Positions 1 to 9,776 of a stretch of 64,000 nt of DNA are shown one piece after another. Location: the NCBI RefSeq assembly GCF_009646095.1, contig NZ_CP045725.1:558001-622000 (forward strand), given 5' to 3'. Each line of letters opens with the position of its first letter. Positions within the stretch are counted from its first letter, which is position 1. The notes beneath the pieces were generated by a model, which was not told where the DNA came from, did not search any database, and worked only from the letters and a program-made list of their open reading frames with translations. This DNA comes from Raineyella fluvialis. Its GTDB lineage: Bacteria > Actinomycetota > Actinomycetes > Propionibacteriales > Propionibacteriaceae. Made by a program: the position numbers and the translations under genes.

Positions 1-512
1 CAGCCTGATGCGGATCTTTTGTCCCGCCACAGTTCGTCCTTCTCTCGTGCTTCGGCGGCCACTCGGGTGAGCAGTACCGGTCTACGTTCCTCCACCGCCC
101 TTTCCGGCCGGCGGATCCGCACGATCCGGACGATCGAGCGACCCACGCGGTCGGGCGTGTCGCGTATCCGGGACACAAAAGGGCACAGTTTCCTGGTTCC
201 CAATGCATTTCCCGGGTCGGACGCCTCGATCATCGGAGCCGATGCCTGCGCATCTCCGATGCCCGAGCCGCACCCGCGAACGCGGCGGCCGGACAGCGTG
301 CGCCATCACCCATTACCCTGGGCCCCTGAACGGGACCGACTCCCATGTCGCCCACCGAACCTTCGGTGCGGCGAACCTGCGTGGAGACCCTATGGAATGT
401 AGATGACACCTGCTGCCCAACGGAGCAACCCCACTATGTTGTCATCTCTGGCCGAATGGGGCAAATTGCCCGGGTGGAGGTGGCACGCCACCGGCAACGG
501 TATGGTCGCCCC
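1..512. other. Intergenic or unassigned stretch before serB
   Basis: I find no convincing gene here. Short open frames exist on both strands, but they encode Arg/Ser/Pro-rich strings with no recognisable motif, as expected from chance at this GC content. No tRNA, strong hairpin or promoter pair stands out. The left end of the window may cut a neighbouring transcription unit. The N-terminus of serB may begin somewhat earlier, at an in-frame ATG at 456. Confidence 0.4.
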
Positions 513-1383
513 GTGCAGCAGCGCCCCTCCGTGCCCCAGCGCCTGGCCCTCGTCACCGACACCGAGATCCCCGAGGCGGCCGTCGACGCCGCCCGGGCAC
601 TCTTCCCCGGAGGGACCACGCTACGTCATCGCGAGGAGGCGGTGTGGCGGGCCGTCTACCTCGAGGGTGAGGCCCCGGCGCCCGTCGACGTGCGTCCCGT
701 CACCACCGCGTACGCCCTCTCCGGTGCCGTCGTGCACGGCCCCTGCTGGAGGGCCCCCAACTGGTCGTGATGGACGTGGACTCCACTTTCATCAGTTGCG
801 AGGTGATCGAGGAGATCGCCGACGCCGCAGGCTCCCGCGAGGAGGTCACCCGGGTCACCGAACAGGCGATGCGCGGCGAGATCGACTTCGCCGAGAGCCT
901 CGCCGCCCGGGTCGCCACCCTGGCCGGAGTGCCGGCCTCGGTGCTCGACGACGTCACCGCGCGGGTCTCCTACACCCCGGGGCCGAAGCGCTGGTCCGCA
1001 CCGTGCAGGACGCCGGCGGTCACGTCGGGCTGGTCTCCGGGGGCTTCATCGAGATCGTCGCCCCCCTCGCCGCCCGGCTCGGTATCGACCTGGTCCGCGC
1101 GAACCGCCTCGAGGTCGACGACCACGGGCTGCTCACCGGCCGTACGGTCGGCGAGGTGGTCGACCGCAGGGTCAAGGAGCACCAGTTGGGCGTGTTCGCG
1201 CAGGCCGTCGGGGCCGACCCGCGTCGTACGGTCGCCATGGGTGACGGGGCCAACGACCTGGCGATGATCGCCGCCGCCGGGCTGGGGGTGGCTTTCTGCG
1301 CCAAGCCGGTGGTCCGGGAGCAGGCGCCGGCGCAGATCACCTTCCGTCGGCTCGACGCGCTCTGCGGGCTGCTCGACCTGTGA
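513..1383 (+). CDS. serB: Phosphoserine phosphatase SerB (two frameshifts in this sequence)
   Basis: SerB hydrolyses O-phosphoserine to serine, the last step of serine biosynthesis, in the cytosol. Read across three frames, the product has the HAD nucleophile motif VVMDVDST, the stretch GEIDFAESLAARVATL, the motif-II region GLVSGGF, and the motif-IV GDGANDLAM followed by AAGLGVAFCAKP, all typical of SerB. The frame breaks at the C run 740-743 and again at the C/G runs 975-982. One added base at each site restores one continuous SerB protein, so sequencing deletions are likelier than decay. About 75 variable residues precede the catalytic domain. The start is uncertain: GTG 513, GTG 531 and ATG 456 are all in frame, and none has a clear ribosome-binding site. 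The identity is secure and the start is not. Confidence 0.85.
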
Positions 1384-1473
1384 GGTCGGCCCACGGCTGC
1401 CGCCGTGGAGAAAATTCCTGTGTGTGATCTCGACCACCCTGCGAAGCCCAAGCGGCTGACCTAGAGTCCCCCC

Positions 1474-2169
1474 ATGGACGCGGTCCCGTTTGATGCCATC
1501 ATCCTCGCGGGCGGCCGGGCACGCCGCCTCGACGGCATCTCCAAGCCCGACCTGCTGCTGCGTGGGCACCGCCTGCTCGACCACTCGCTGCGGGCCACCG
1601 GCACCGCGCGCCGCCGGGTCGTGGTCGGACCGCCCGAGCTGACCCTGCCCCTCGACGTCCTCCGCACCCAGGAGAGCCCGCCGCACGGCGGCCCGGTGGC
1701 GGGGATCGATTCCGGGCTCGGCGTCCTGGATCGCAGCCGGCACCACTCCTCGGGCGCCGACGACCTTCCCGTGCTCGTGCTGGCCTGTGACATCCCACAC
1801 ATCTCCTCGGCCCTGCCGCGCCTCCTGGCGGCCTGCTGCGACGGCACCGACCTGCCGCCCGACGGCGCCCACCTGGTCGACGCCGACGGCCGGGCGCAGT
1901 GGCTCGCGGGCGTCTACCGCCCCGCCGCCCTACGCCGCGCGCTGGCCCTGCTGGCCTGCGACGGCGGCATCCGCGATGCCTCGGTCCGCCGGCTGACCGC
2001 ACACCTCACCCTCACGGCGGTGCCGGTCGAGGGTTCCGAAGCCGCCGACGTCGACACCTGGGCCGACCACGCACACCTGGAGGCACTGGCCCGCGCCGCC
2101 GCCCCCGTTCTCCACGGAGTACCCACGGGGGACGCAGATCACACATTTGATTCGGATTTCGGCTGGTAA
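1474..2169 (+). CDS. mobA: MobA-like molybdenum cofactor guanylyltransferase
   Basis: This is a nucleotidyltransferase of the MobA/CofC/GlmU-N fold, 231 residues, close to the usual MobA length. The N-terminal signature IILAGGRARRLDGISKPDL matches LAGGxxxRxGxxK, which binds the nucleotide. A later VLACDIPHIS carries the metal-binding Asp, and HGGPVAGI follows the family pattern. MobA attaches GMP to molybdopterin to make the (bis-)MGD cofactor. The gene lies just upstream of narK-narGHJI, whose NarG needs bis-MGD, which supports this role over other nucleotidyltransferases. The ATG follows a short gap after serB, and the gene ends 90 bp before narK. Family certain, exact substrate inferred from context. 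Confidence 0.8.
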   Translation: MDAVPFDAIILAGGRARRLDGISKPDLLLRGHRLLDHSLRATGTARRRVVVGPPELTLPLDVLRTQESPPHGGPVAGIDSGLGVLDRSRHHSSGADDLPVLVLACDIPHISSALPRLLAACCDGTDLPPDGAHLVDADGRAQWLAGVYRPAALRRALALLACDGGIRDASVRRLTAHLTLTAVPVEGSEAADVDTWADHAHLEALARAAAPVLHGVPTGDADHTFDSDFGW

Positions 2170-2259
2170 ATACCCCGCCCGTGCCTCAGGATGTGACCCG
2201 AAGAAAGAACTCACCGCGTCGTACTACCCACCGTTGAGCAGCGTCGAGGGAGCAGCACC

Positions 2260-3597
2260 ATGGCAATCGGCAGCACCACACTGGCCCCGGATCTCTCGAA
2301 CTGGGATCCCAACAACGAGGAGACCTGGGACAGCCGGCTCGCTTGGCGCACCCTGTGGATCACCACCTACTCGATGATCCTGGCGTTCTGCACCTGGTAC
2401 ATCGTGTCGACCGTCGCCCCGCAGTTGAACAAGGTCGGTTTCCACCTCACCAAGGAACAGCTGTACTGGATGGTCGCCATGCCGGGTCTGGCCGCCGGCA
2501 TCTTCCGGCTGATCTGGATGTTCCTCCCGCCGGTGCTGGGTACCCGCAAACTCATCACGCTCTCGTCCCTGCTGCTGCTCATCCCGATGGGCGGCTGGAC
2601 GCTCGCGGTCCGTGACCAGACCACCCCGTACTCGACGCTGCTCCTGCTCGCCTTCGCCTGCGGCATCGGCGGCGGGATCTTCTCCGGCTACATGCCCTCG
2701 ACCGGGTACTTCTTCCCCAAGTCCAAGGCCGGCACCGCACTGGGCATCCAGGCCGGCGTCGGCAACTTCGGCATGTCGATCATCCAGATCCTCGGCCCCT
2801 GGGTGATGGGCTTCGGCCTCTTCGGCACGGCCTTCCTCACCCCGCAGCAGGCCGCGGGTCACCCGATCTGGCTGCACAACGTGGGCCTGGTGCTCATCCC
2901 GTGGACGTTGCTCGCCGTCGTGCTGGCCTGGCTGTTCCTCAAGGACGTGCCGATCAAGGCGAACTTCCGCCAGCAGATCGACATCTTCGGCAACCGGAAC
3001 ACCTGGTTCATGATGCTCATCTACCTGATGACCTTCGGCACCTTCTCCGGTTTCGCCGCACAGTTCGTCCTGCTGATCAACAACACGTACGGCATCACGT
3101 CGAGGTTCGTCCCGGCCAGTGGTGACGTGAAGGGGCTGGTGGCCGGTGCCACGTACGCCTTCCTGCCGCCGATGATCGCCTCTGCCGTACGCGTCCTGTG
3201 GGGGCCCCTGTGCGACCGCTTCGGCGGGGCGATCTGGACCTTCGTCTCCGGCGTCGGCATGACGGTGTCGATCTTCGTCGCCGCCTCGTTCCTCAACCCG
3301 ACCTCGCCCGACCAGTACAAGGGCTTCCTCTGGGCGATGTTCGCGATGTTCTTCTTCGCCGGCATCGGCAACGCCGGCACGTTCAAGCAGATGCCGATGA
3401 TCATGGGGCCGCGCCAGGCGGGCGGCGCGATCGGCTTCACCGCCGCCATCGCCGCGTTCGGCCCGTTCATCGTCGGCGTGGCCCTGGCCAATATCGACAA
3501 CCTGGCCTTCTTCATCGGCTGCGGCATCTACTTCGTCTTCTGCACCGTCCTGACCTGGGTGTTCTACGCCCGCCCGAAGGCCCCCTTCCCGGGCTGA
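2260..3597 (+). CDS. narK: Nitrate/nitrite transporter NarK (MFS)
   Basis: An inner-membrane major-facilitator transporter of the nitrate/nitrite porter family. It imports nitrate and/or exports nitrite for the nitrate reductase encoded directly downstream. The 445-residue protein has about twelve hydrophobic segments. It carries the nitrate signature around residues 138-170 (GGGIFSGYMPSTGYFFPK, then GIQAGVGNFG) and the second glycine-rich motif GIGNAGTFKQMP near residue 370. The length and the short cytosolic N-terminus rich in Asp/Asn/Glu are ordinary. The ATG follows GAGGGAG by a normal spacing. It is the first gene of the narK-narG-narH-narJ-narI run. Confidence 0.95.
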   Translation: MAIGSTTLAPDLSNWDPNNEETWDSRLAWRTLWITTYSMILAFCTWYIVSTVAPQLNKVGFHLTKEQLYWMVAMPGLAAGIFRLIWMFLPPVLGTRKLITLSSLLLLIPMGGWTLAVRDQTTPYSTLLLLAFACGIGGGIFSGYMPSTGYFFPKSKAGTALGIQAGVGNFGMSIIQILGPWVMGFGLFGTAFLTPQQAAGHPIWLHNVGLVLIPWTLLAVVLAWLFLKDVPIKANFRQQIDIFGNRNTWFMMLIYLMTFGTFSGFAAQFVLLINNTYGITSRFVPASGDVKGLVAGATYAFLPPMIASAVRVLWGPLCDRFGGAIWTFVSGVGMTVSIFVAASFLNPTSPDQYKGFLWAMFAMFFFAGIGNAGTFKQMPMIMGPRQAGGAIGFTAAIAAFGPFIVGVALANIDNLAFFIGCGIYFVFCTVLTWVFYARPKAPFPG

Positions 3598-3655
3598 CGC
3601 TTTCCCCCTCCCCCGCGACTCCCGGATGATCCACGCATCCCGCGAAAGGATTCCC

Positions 3656-6600
3656 ATGACGACCACCGCAGGTTCCCCAGGGTCGCGCGAGCGCGCGGGC
3701 GGCCCACCGAGTGACGACAACGGTCTGCTCGGCCTCGGCACCTTCTTCCGCCGTGGCACGGCCTCGTCCGACAAGCGCCAGTTGTTCCTCACCGGTGGGC
3801 GCGAGGGGGACGTCTTCTACCGGGACCGCTGGTCGCACGACAAGGTCGTCCGCTCCACCCACGGCGTCAACTGCACCGGATCCTGCTCCTGGAAGGTGTA
3901 CGTCAAGGACGGCATCATCACCTGGGAGGCGCAGCAGACCGACTACCCGGACACCGGTCCGGACATGCCGGACTACGAGCCCCGGGGCTGCCCGCGCGGT
4001 GCGGCGTTCAGCTGGTACACCTACTCCCCCACTCGGGTCCGCTACCCGTACGCGCGCTCCGTGCTGCTCAGCCTCTGGCGCCGCGCCAAGGAGGAGCACC
4101 CCGACCCGGTCGACGCCTGGCAGTCGATCGTCGAAGACCCGCAGAAGGCCCACTCCTACAAGTCGCAGCGCGGCAAGGGCGGTCTGGTCCGGATCAGCTG
4201 GCAGACGGCGACCGAGATGGCGGCCGCCGCGCACGTCTACACGATCAAGCGCTACGGGCCCGACCGGCTCGCCGGGTTCTCGGTGATCCCCGCGATGAGC
4301 CAGGTCTCGTACGGCGCCGGCACCCGCTTCTACTCACTGCTCGGCGGCACGATCCTGTCGTTCTACGACTGGTACGCCGACCTGCCGATGGCCTCGCCGC
4401 AGGTCTTCGGTGACCAGACCGACGTGCCGGAGTCGGGCGACTGGTACAACAGCTCCTACCTGATGATGTGGGGCTCCAACGTCCCGGTCACCCGGACCCC
4501 GGACGCGCACTTCATGACGGAGGTGCGCTACCGCGGCACCAAGGTGGTCGCGGTCTCCCCCGACTATGCCGACAACACCAAGTTCGCCGACGAGTGGGTG
4601 GCGATCCACCCCGGCACCGACGGCGCCCTGGGTCTGGCGATGGGCCACGTCATCCTCCGCGACTTCCACGTCGCCGAGGGCACCCCGTACTTCCACGACT
4701 ACATGAAGCGCTACACGGACGCGCCCTACCTGGTCTCGCTCGACGAGCACGCGGCTCCGGACGGCACCACCGCGTACGTTCCCGGCAAGTTCCTCACCGC
4801 CGAGGACCTGCCGGAGGAGGCCGGTCAGGAGAACGCGGCCTTCCGTACGGTCGTCCTCGACCGCTCGGGGGTCCCCCGGGTGCCGAACGGATCCCTCGGT
4901 CACCGCTTCGGCGAGTCGGGCGTCGGGAAGTGGAATCTGGAGCTGGGCGACATCGACCCGGTGCTGTCCGTGATGGACACCGGGTCCTACCGGAGCGCCG
5001 CGCTGTTGCTGCCCCGCTTCGATGTCGTCCCCGAGCCGGGTGACGAGGACTCGCAGCACCTCGGCGCCGCCGGCGTCCTCAGCCGGGGCGTCCCGGCCGT
5101 GCAGGTGGGCGACCGCCTGGTCACGACCGTCTACGACCTGATGCTCGCCCAGTACGGTGTCGAGCGGGCGGAACTGCCCGGCAGCTGGCCGCAGGGCGAC
5201 GACGATGTCGATGCCGTCGGCACCCCGGCCTGGGCGGAGTCGATCACCGGTGTCCCGGCGGCCCAGATCACCCGGGTGGCCCGCGAGTTCGCGCGCAACG
5301 CCGCGGACAGCGGTGGCCGGTCGATGATCATCATGGGCGCCGGCACCAACCACTACTTCCACTCCGACACCATCTACCGCACGATGATCGCCCTGGTGAT
5401 GATGTGCGGTTGCCAGGGGCGCAACGGTGGCGGCTGGGCGCACTACGTGGGCCAGGAGAAGGTCCGCCCGATCACCGGCTTCCAGCAGTACGCCTTCGCC
5501 CTGGACTGGCAGCGGCCGACCCGCCACATGACCACTGCCTCCTACTGGTACCTGGCCACCGACCAGTGGCGCTACGACGGGCTGCCCGCCGACGCGCTTC
5601 TCTCCCCGCTCGCCGGGGACCGGCTGCGCAACCGGACCACCGCCGACACGCTCATCGAAGCGAACAAGCGCGGCTGGATGCCCTCGTACCCGACCTTCGA
5701 CCGCAGCTCCCTGCAGATCACCGACGACGCGGCCACCGCGGGCATGGAGGTGCCGGCCTACGTCATCGACCAGCTGGACAAGGGCACGCTGCACTACGCG
5801 TGCGAGGACCCGGACAACCCGGACAACTTCCCCCGGGTCGTCACCAACTGGCGGACGAACCTGCTCGGTTCCTCCGCGAAGGGCGCCGAATACTTCTACA
5901 AGCACCTCCTCGGCGCGACGAACGCTGTCCGGGGGGCCGAGTGCGGCCCGGAGCGGCGACCGAACGACATGGTCTGGCATGACGAGGCGGCCGTCGGCAA
6001 GGTCGACCTGTTCATGACGATGGACTTCCGGATGACGTCGACGACGCTGCATTCCGACCTCGTCCTGCCGGCCGCGACGTGGTACGAGAAGCACGACATC
6101 TCGACCACCGACATGCACCCGTTCATCCACTCGTTCAATCCGGCGATCGCCCCGCCGTGGGAGTCGCGCACCGACTACGAGGTCTTCCGCGACCTCGCCG
6201 GCGCCGTGTCCGCGATGGCGGTCACCCACCTGGGGACGCGCCGCGACCTGCTGGCGGCACCGCTGAACCACGACACGCCCGACGCCATGGGGATGCCCCA
6301 CGGGGCGACGAAGCCGTTCGAGGAGACGCCCAAGATCCCCGGCGTGACGATGCCCAAGCTGATCACGATCGAGCGCGACTACACCGCGATCCGGGCGAAG
6401 TTCGACACCATCGGCCCGCTGCCCGAGAAGGCCGGGATGGGCATCAAGGGCGTCGTCCTGCACCCGGAGCAGGAGATCGCCGAGCTCCCGCGGATGAACG
6501 GCGTGGCCCGGTCCGGCCCGTGCGCCGGCCGGCCGCTGGTGGACACCGACGTCAAGGCCGCCGAGATGATCCTGCGGCTGTCGGGCACCTCCAACGGACA

Positions 6601-7426
6601 CCTCGCCACCCAGGGCTTCCACACCCTGGAGAAGCGCACCGGCACCAAGTTGGCCGACCTCGCGGCGGAGAACGAGGGCCGCCGGATCACCGTCGCCGAC
6701 ACCCAGCAGCAGCCGCAGCCGGTGATCACCTCACCGGAGTGGTCCGGGTCGGAGACCGGCGGGCGCCGCTACTCGGCCTTCGTCCAGAACGTCGAGCGGG
6801 ACAAGCCGTGGCACACCCTGACCGGGCGGATGCACTTCTTCCTCGACCATGACTGGATGGCCGATCTCGGCGAGAACATGCCGACCTTCAAGCCGCCGCT
6901 CGACATGCATCGCCTCTTCGGGGACGCCAAGCTCGGCTCCGGCACCACCGGTCATCCGAGCGCCGCGGTCGAGGTCGCCGTCCGCTTCCTCACCCCGCAC
7001 AACAAGTGGTCCATCCACTCCGAATACCAGGACAACCTGTACATGCTCTCGTTGAGCCGTGGCGGCCCCAACATCTGGATGTCGCCGGCGGATGCCGCGA
7101 AGATCGGCGTCCAGGACAACGACTGGGTCGAGTCCTACAACCGCAACGGCGTCGTGGTCGCCCGGGCAGTGGTCTCGCACCGGATGCCCGAGGGAACGGT
7201 GTTCATGCACCACGCCACGGAACGTACGGTCGACGTGCCCCGCTCGGAGACCTCCGGCACGCGTGGCGGCATCCACAACGCGCTGACCAGGGTGCTGATG
7301 AAACCCAGCCACCTGATCGGCGGCTACGCCCAGCACGCCTACGGCTTCAACTATGTGGGCCCGACCGGAAACCAACGCGACGAGGTCACCGTCATCCGTC
7401 GCCGCAGCCAGGAGGTGCAGTACTGA
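3656..7426 (+). CDS. narG: Respiratory nitrate reductase alpha subunit NarG
   Basis: Catalytic subunit of membrane-bound nitrate reductase. It reduces nitrate to nitrite at a Mo-bis-MGD centre on the cytoplasmic side of the membrane. About 1256 residues, the normal NarG size. The N-terminal FS0 cluster motif is present (HGVNCTGSCSWKVYVKDG, then PRGCPRG, giving His plus three Cys), as is the Asp-containing loop YNSSYLMMWGSNVPVTRTPD. The C-terminal molybdopterin-binding domain includes NRNGVVVARAVVSHRMP and MHHATERTVD. I chose ATG 3656 because GAAAGGA lies five bases upstream. An in-frame ATG at 3626 has no such site. The stop overlaps the narH start (TGATG). Confidence 0.97.
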   Translation: MTTTAGSPGSRERAGGPPSDDNGLLGLGTFFRRGTASSDKRQLFLTGGREGDVFYRDRWSHDKVVRSTHGVNCTGSCSWKVYVKDGIITWEAQQTDYPDTGPDMPDYEPRGCPRGAAFSWYTYSPTRVRYPYARSVLLSLWRRAKEEHPDPVDAWQSIVEDPQKAHSYKSQRGKGGLVRISWQTATEMAAAAHVYTIKRYGPDRLAGFSVIPAMSQVSYGAGTRFYSLLGGTILSFYDWYADLPMASPQVFGDQTDVPESGDWYNSSYLMMWGSNVPVTRTPDAHFMTEVRYRGTKVVAVSPDYADNTKFADEWVAIHPGTDGALGLAMGHVILRDFHVAEGTPYFHDYMKRYTDAPYLVSLDEHAAPDGTTAYVPGKFLTAEDLPEEAGQENAAFRTVVLDRSGVPRVPNGSLGHRFGESGVGKWNLELGDIDPVLSVMDTGSYRSAALLLPRFDVVPEPGDEDSQHLGAAGVLSRGVPAVQVGDRLVTTVYDLMLAQYGVERAELPGSWPQGDDDVDAVGTPAWAESITGVPAAQITRVAREFARNAADSGGRSMIIMGAGTNHYFHSDTIYRTMIALVMMCGCQGRNGGGWAHYVGQEKVRPITGFQQYAFALDWQRPTRHMTTASYWYLATDQWRYDGLPADALLSPLAGDRLRNRTTADTLIEANKRGWMPSYPTFDRSSLQITDDAATAGMEVPAYVIDQLDKGTLHYACEDPDNPDNFPRVVTNWRTNLLGSSAKGAEYFYKHLLGATNAVRGAECGPERRPNDMVWHDEAAVGKVDLFMTMDFRMTSTTLHSDLVLPAATWYEKHDISTTDMHPFIHSFNPAIAPPWESRTDYEVFRDLAGAVSAMAVTHLGTRRDLLAAPLNHDTPDAMGMPHGATKPFEETPKIPGVTMPKLITIERDYTAIRAKFDTIGPLPEKAGMGIKGVVLHPEQEIAELPRMNGVARSGPCAGRPLVDTDVKAAEMILRLSGTSNGHLATQGFHTLEKRTGTKLADLAAENEGRRITVADTQQQPQPVITSPEWSGSETGGRRYSAFVQNVERDKPWHTLTGRMHFFLDHDWMADLGENMPTFKPPLDMHRLFGDAKLGSGTTGHPSAAVEVAVRFLTPHNKWSIHSEYQDNLYMLSLSRGGPNIWMSPADAAKIGVQDNDWVESYNRNGVVVARAVVSHRMPEGTVFMHHATERTVDVPRSETSGTRGGIHNALTRVLMKPSHLIGGYAQHAYGFNYVGPTGNQRDEVTVIRRRSQEVQY

Positions 7427-9045
7427 TGCGGATCATGGCCCAGATGGGGATGGTGATGAACCTCGACAAGTGCATCGGGTGCCACACCTGTTCGGTCACG
7501 TGCAAGCAGGCGTGGACGAACCGGAACGGCCTCGAGTACGTCTGGTTCAACAACGTCGAGACCCGCCCCGGGCTCGGCTACCCCCGCTCGTACGAGGACC
7601 AGGAGCGCTGGAAGGGCGGCTGGGTCCGGCTGCCGAACGGGCGGATCCGGCCGCGTGCCGGCGGACGCCTGCGCAAGCTGGCGACCATCTTCCACAACCC
7701 CGACCTGCCGACCATCGCGGACTACTACGAGCCGTGGACGTACGACTACGACATGCTGCTGAGGGCCCCCGCGGACTCCCCGCACGTGCCGGTCGCCCGG
7801 CCCCGCTCGCTGATCACCGGCGACGAGATGAAGATCTCCTGGTCGGCCAACTGGGACGACGACCTCGCCGGCTCCCAGGAGATCGCGGTCAACGACCCGA
7901 TCCTGGCCAAGATGAACGAGCAGGTCCGGCTCGAGTACGAGAAGACCTTCATGTTCTACCTGCCGCGGATCTGCGAGCACTGCCTCAACCCGTCCTGCGT
8001 CGCGTCCTGCCCCTCGGGCGCGATGTACAAGCGGGTCGAGGACGGCATCGTGCTGGTCGACCAGGACCAGTGCCGAGGCTGGCGGATGTGCATCTCGGGC
8101 TGCCCCTACAAGAAGGTCTACTTCAACCACCGCACCGGCAAGGCGGAGAAGTGCACCCTCTGCTACCCGCGCCTCGAGGAGGGGCTGCCGACGGTCTGCT
8201 CCGAGACCTGCGTCGGGCGCCTGCGCTACCTCGGGATCGTGCTGTACGACGCCGACCTGGTCACCGAGGCCGCCTCGGTCGCCGATGAGAAGGAGCTCCT
8301 CGCGGCCCAGCGGCGCTGCTTCCTCGACCCCCGCGACCCGGCCGTGCAGACCGCGGCGGCCGCGGCGGGCATCCCCCACGACTGGATCGAGGCGGCCCAG
8401 CGCTCCCCGGTGTGGCGGCTGATCCACGACTACGAGGTCGCCCTGCCGCTGCACCCGGAGTTCCGTACGTTGCCGATGGTCTGGTACGTCCCGCCGCTGT
8501 CCCCCATCGTCGACGAGGTCTCCCGGACCGGCAACGACGCCGAAGACCACCAGGTGCTGCTGACCGCCCTGTCGACGATGCGGATCCCGCTGGAGTACAT
8601 GGCGGAACTGTTCACCGCGGGTGACACCCGGCCGGTGGAGCTGGCCCTGCGCCGGATGGCCGCGATGCGGTCCTACATGCGCGACGTCAATCTCGGGGTC
8701 GAGCCCCAGGAGGAGATCGCGGCCGCGGTGGGGATGTCAGGTCAGGACATCGAGGACATGTACCGCCTGCTCGCCATCGCCGACTACGACGAGCGTTACG
8801 TCATCCCGACCACCCACGGTGAGATCGGGCGGGCGATGGCCGAGGTGGACCCGATGGGGTGCTCGCTGGACGAGCCCGGCGGCATCGGGATGAACGGTCC
8901 GGGCATCGGCGGGCGCGCCCCGACCCATGCGGAGTCCGGCGAGACGCCCGGCGTCGCGCACCGGGTGCGTCTCACTCTGAGCCGGCGCGACGACCTGGAC
9001 GGCTATCCCGGCCAGCAACCGGGCCTGGCGGGAGGTGTGCTGTGA
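7426..9045 (+). CDS. narH: Respiratory nitrate reductase beta subunit NarH
   Basis: Electron-transfer subunit that carries electrons from NarI haem to NarG through a chain of Fe-S clusters. 539 residues. Four cysteine groups are visible: CIGCHTCSVTCKQAW, CEHCLNPSCVASCP, CRGWRMCISGCPYKK and CTLCYPRLEEG/CSETCVGR. The Trp in CRGWRMC replaces a Cys and marks the [3Fe-4S] centre typical of NarH. The ATG overlaps the narG stop by one base (shared A at 7426), and the GGAGGTG upstream at 7411-7417 serves as ribosome-binding site, so the two genes are translationally coupled. Its own stop overlaps the narJ start. Confidence 0.97.
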   Translation: MRIMAQMGMVMNLDKCIGCHTCSVTCKQAWTNRNGLEYVWFNNVETRPGLGYPRSYEDQERWKGGWVRLPNGRIRPRAGGRLRKLATIFHNPDLPTIADYYEPWTYDYDMLLRAPADSPHVPVARPRSLITGDEMKISWSANWDDDLAGSQEIAVNDPILAKMNEQVRLEYEKTFMFYLPRICEHCLNPSCVASCPSGAMYKRVEDGIVLVDQDQCRGWRMCISGCPYKKVYFNHRTGKAEKCTLCYPRLEEGLPTVCSETCVGRLRYLGIVLYDADLVTEAASVADEKELLAAQRRCFLDPRDPAVQTAAAAAGIPHDWIEAAQRSPVWRLIHDYEVALPLHPEFRTLPMVWYVPPLSPIVDEVSRTGNDAEDHQVLLTALSTMRIPLEYMAELFTAGDTRPVELALRRMAAMRSYMRDVNLGVEPQEEIAAAVGMSGQDIEDMYRLLAIADYDERYVIPTTHGEIGRAMAEVDPMGCSLDEPGGIGMNGPGIGGRAPTHAESGETPGVAHRVRLTLSRRDDLDGYPGQQPGLAGGVL

Positions 9046-9770
9046 GCCTGCCAGGAATCGGCCGCGGCGGTTTCCTGGGGCGGCCACGACGCAAGCCCCG
9101 CCCGCCCGTCCCACACACCGCGCGGCAACGCGCCGTCACGCACATGGCGGCCTCGGTGCTGCTGGACTACCCCGACGAGGCCCATCTCGACCTGTACCCG
9201 AGCGTGGCGGCCGAGCTGGACGGTCTGCCCGGACCTATCGCCGACCGGATCGCCACCTTCCTTGCCCGCGCGCAGCACGTGGGCCCCGACGAACTCGCCC
9301 AGGAGTACGTCCGGACCTTCGACCTGAAGCGGAAGTGCTCGCTCTACCTGTCCTACTTCCTCACCGGCGACACCCGCCGACGGGGCACCGCACTGGTGAC
9401 GTTCCTGGAGGCCTACCGGGCCTGCGGTTACGAGCTGGACGCGGCCGAACTGCCGGACTACCTCCCGGTCGTCCTGGAATTCTCGGCGGTCGGCGACCCC
9501 GAGGTGGCCGGCGTCCTGCTGGCCTCCCATCGCGAAGGGCTGGAGGTGCTCCGGGAGGCTCTGACGGAGATGGCCAGTCCCTGGGCGGGGATCGTCGAGG
9601 CCGTCACGCTCACGCTGCCGCACGTCGACGAGGCCACCCGCCAGCGCACCCTCGACCTGATCGCGGGCGGGCCGCCCGCCGAGATGGTCGGCGCCGACGT
9701 CCTCGGCCCGCACCCCGTCCCGCTCGGCGAACCAGGCTTCGCCGAGCCCCCCGCCGGACCCCAGGAGTAA
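9042..9770 (+). CDS. narJ: Nitrate reductase assembly chaperone NarJ
   Basis: System-specific chaperone that binds apo-NarG/NarH and helps insert the molybdenum cofactor. It is not part of the final enzyme. 242 residues with the NarJ/TorD pattern: AASVLLDYPDEAHLD near the N-terminus, EYVRTFDLKRKCSLYLSYF in the middle, and ELPDYLPVVLEF further on. The GTG start at 9042 overlaps the narH stop (GTGA) behind GGAGGTG. The first ~30 residues are basic and Pro-rich and less conserved, so a later start is possible. It stands between narH and narI, as in most nar operons. Confidence 0.95.
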   Translation: MSLPGIGRGGFLGRPRRKPRPPVPHTARQRAVTHMAASVLLDYPDEAHLDLYPSVAAELDGLPGPIADRIATFLARAQHVGPDELAQEYVRTFDLKRKCSLYLSYFLTGDTRRRGTALVTFLEAYRACGYELDAAELPDYLPVVLEFSAVGDPEVAGVLLASHREGLEVLREALTEMASPWAGIVEAVTLTLPHVDEATRQRTLDLIAGGPPAEMVGADVLGPHPVPLGEPGFAEPPAGPQE

Positions 9771-9776
9771 CGGATC

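Noticed and set aside
82-309. A minus-strand open frame of 75 codons at the left edge
   Set aside because: No start site, no motif and an Arg/Pro-rich composition typical of chance frames at high GC.
767-1383. Programmed ribosomal frameshifting in serB
   Set aside because: Two shifts in one gene, each at a plain C/G run, and the same defect in ten genes including rpsL and tuf. Sequence error is simpler.
2140-2165. FNR/Crp-like site upstream of narK (TTGAT-N4-ATTTC)
   Set aside because: Only one half matches the TTGAT-N4-ATCAA consensus and it lies inside the mobA 3' end. Too weak to call.
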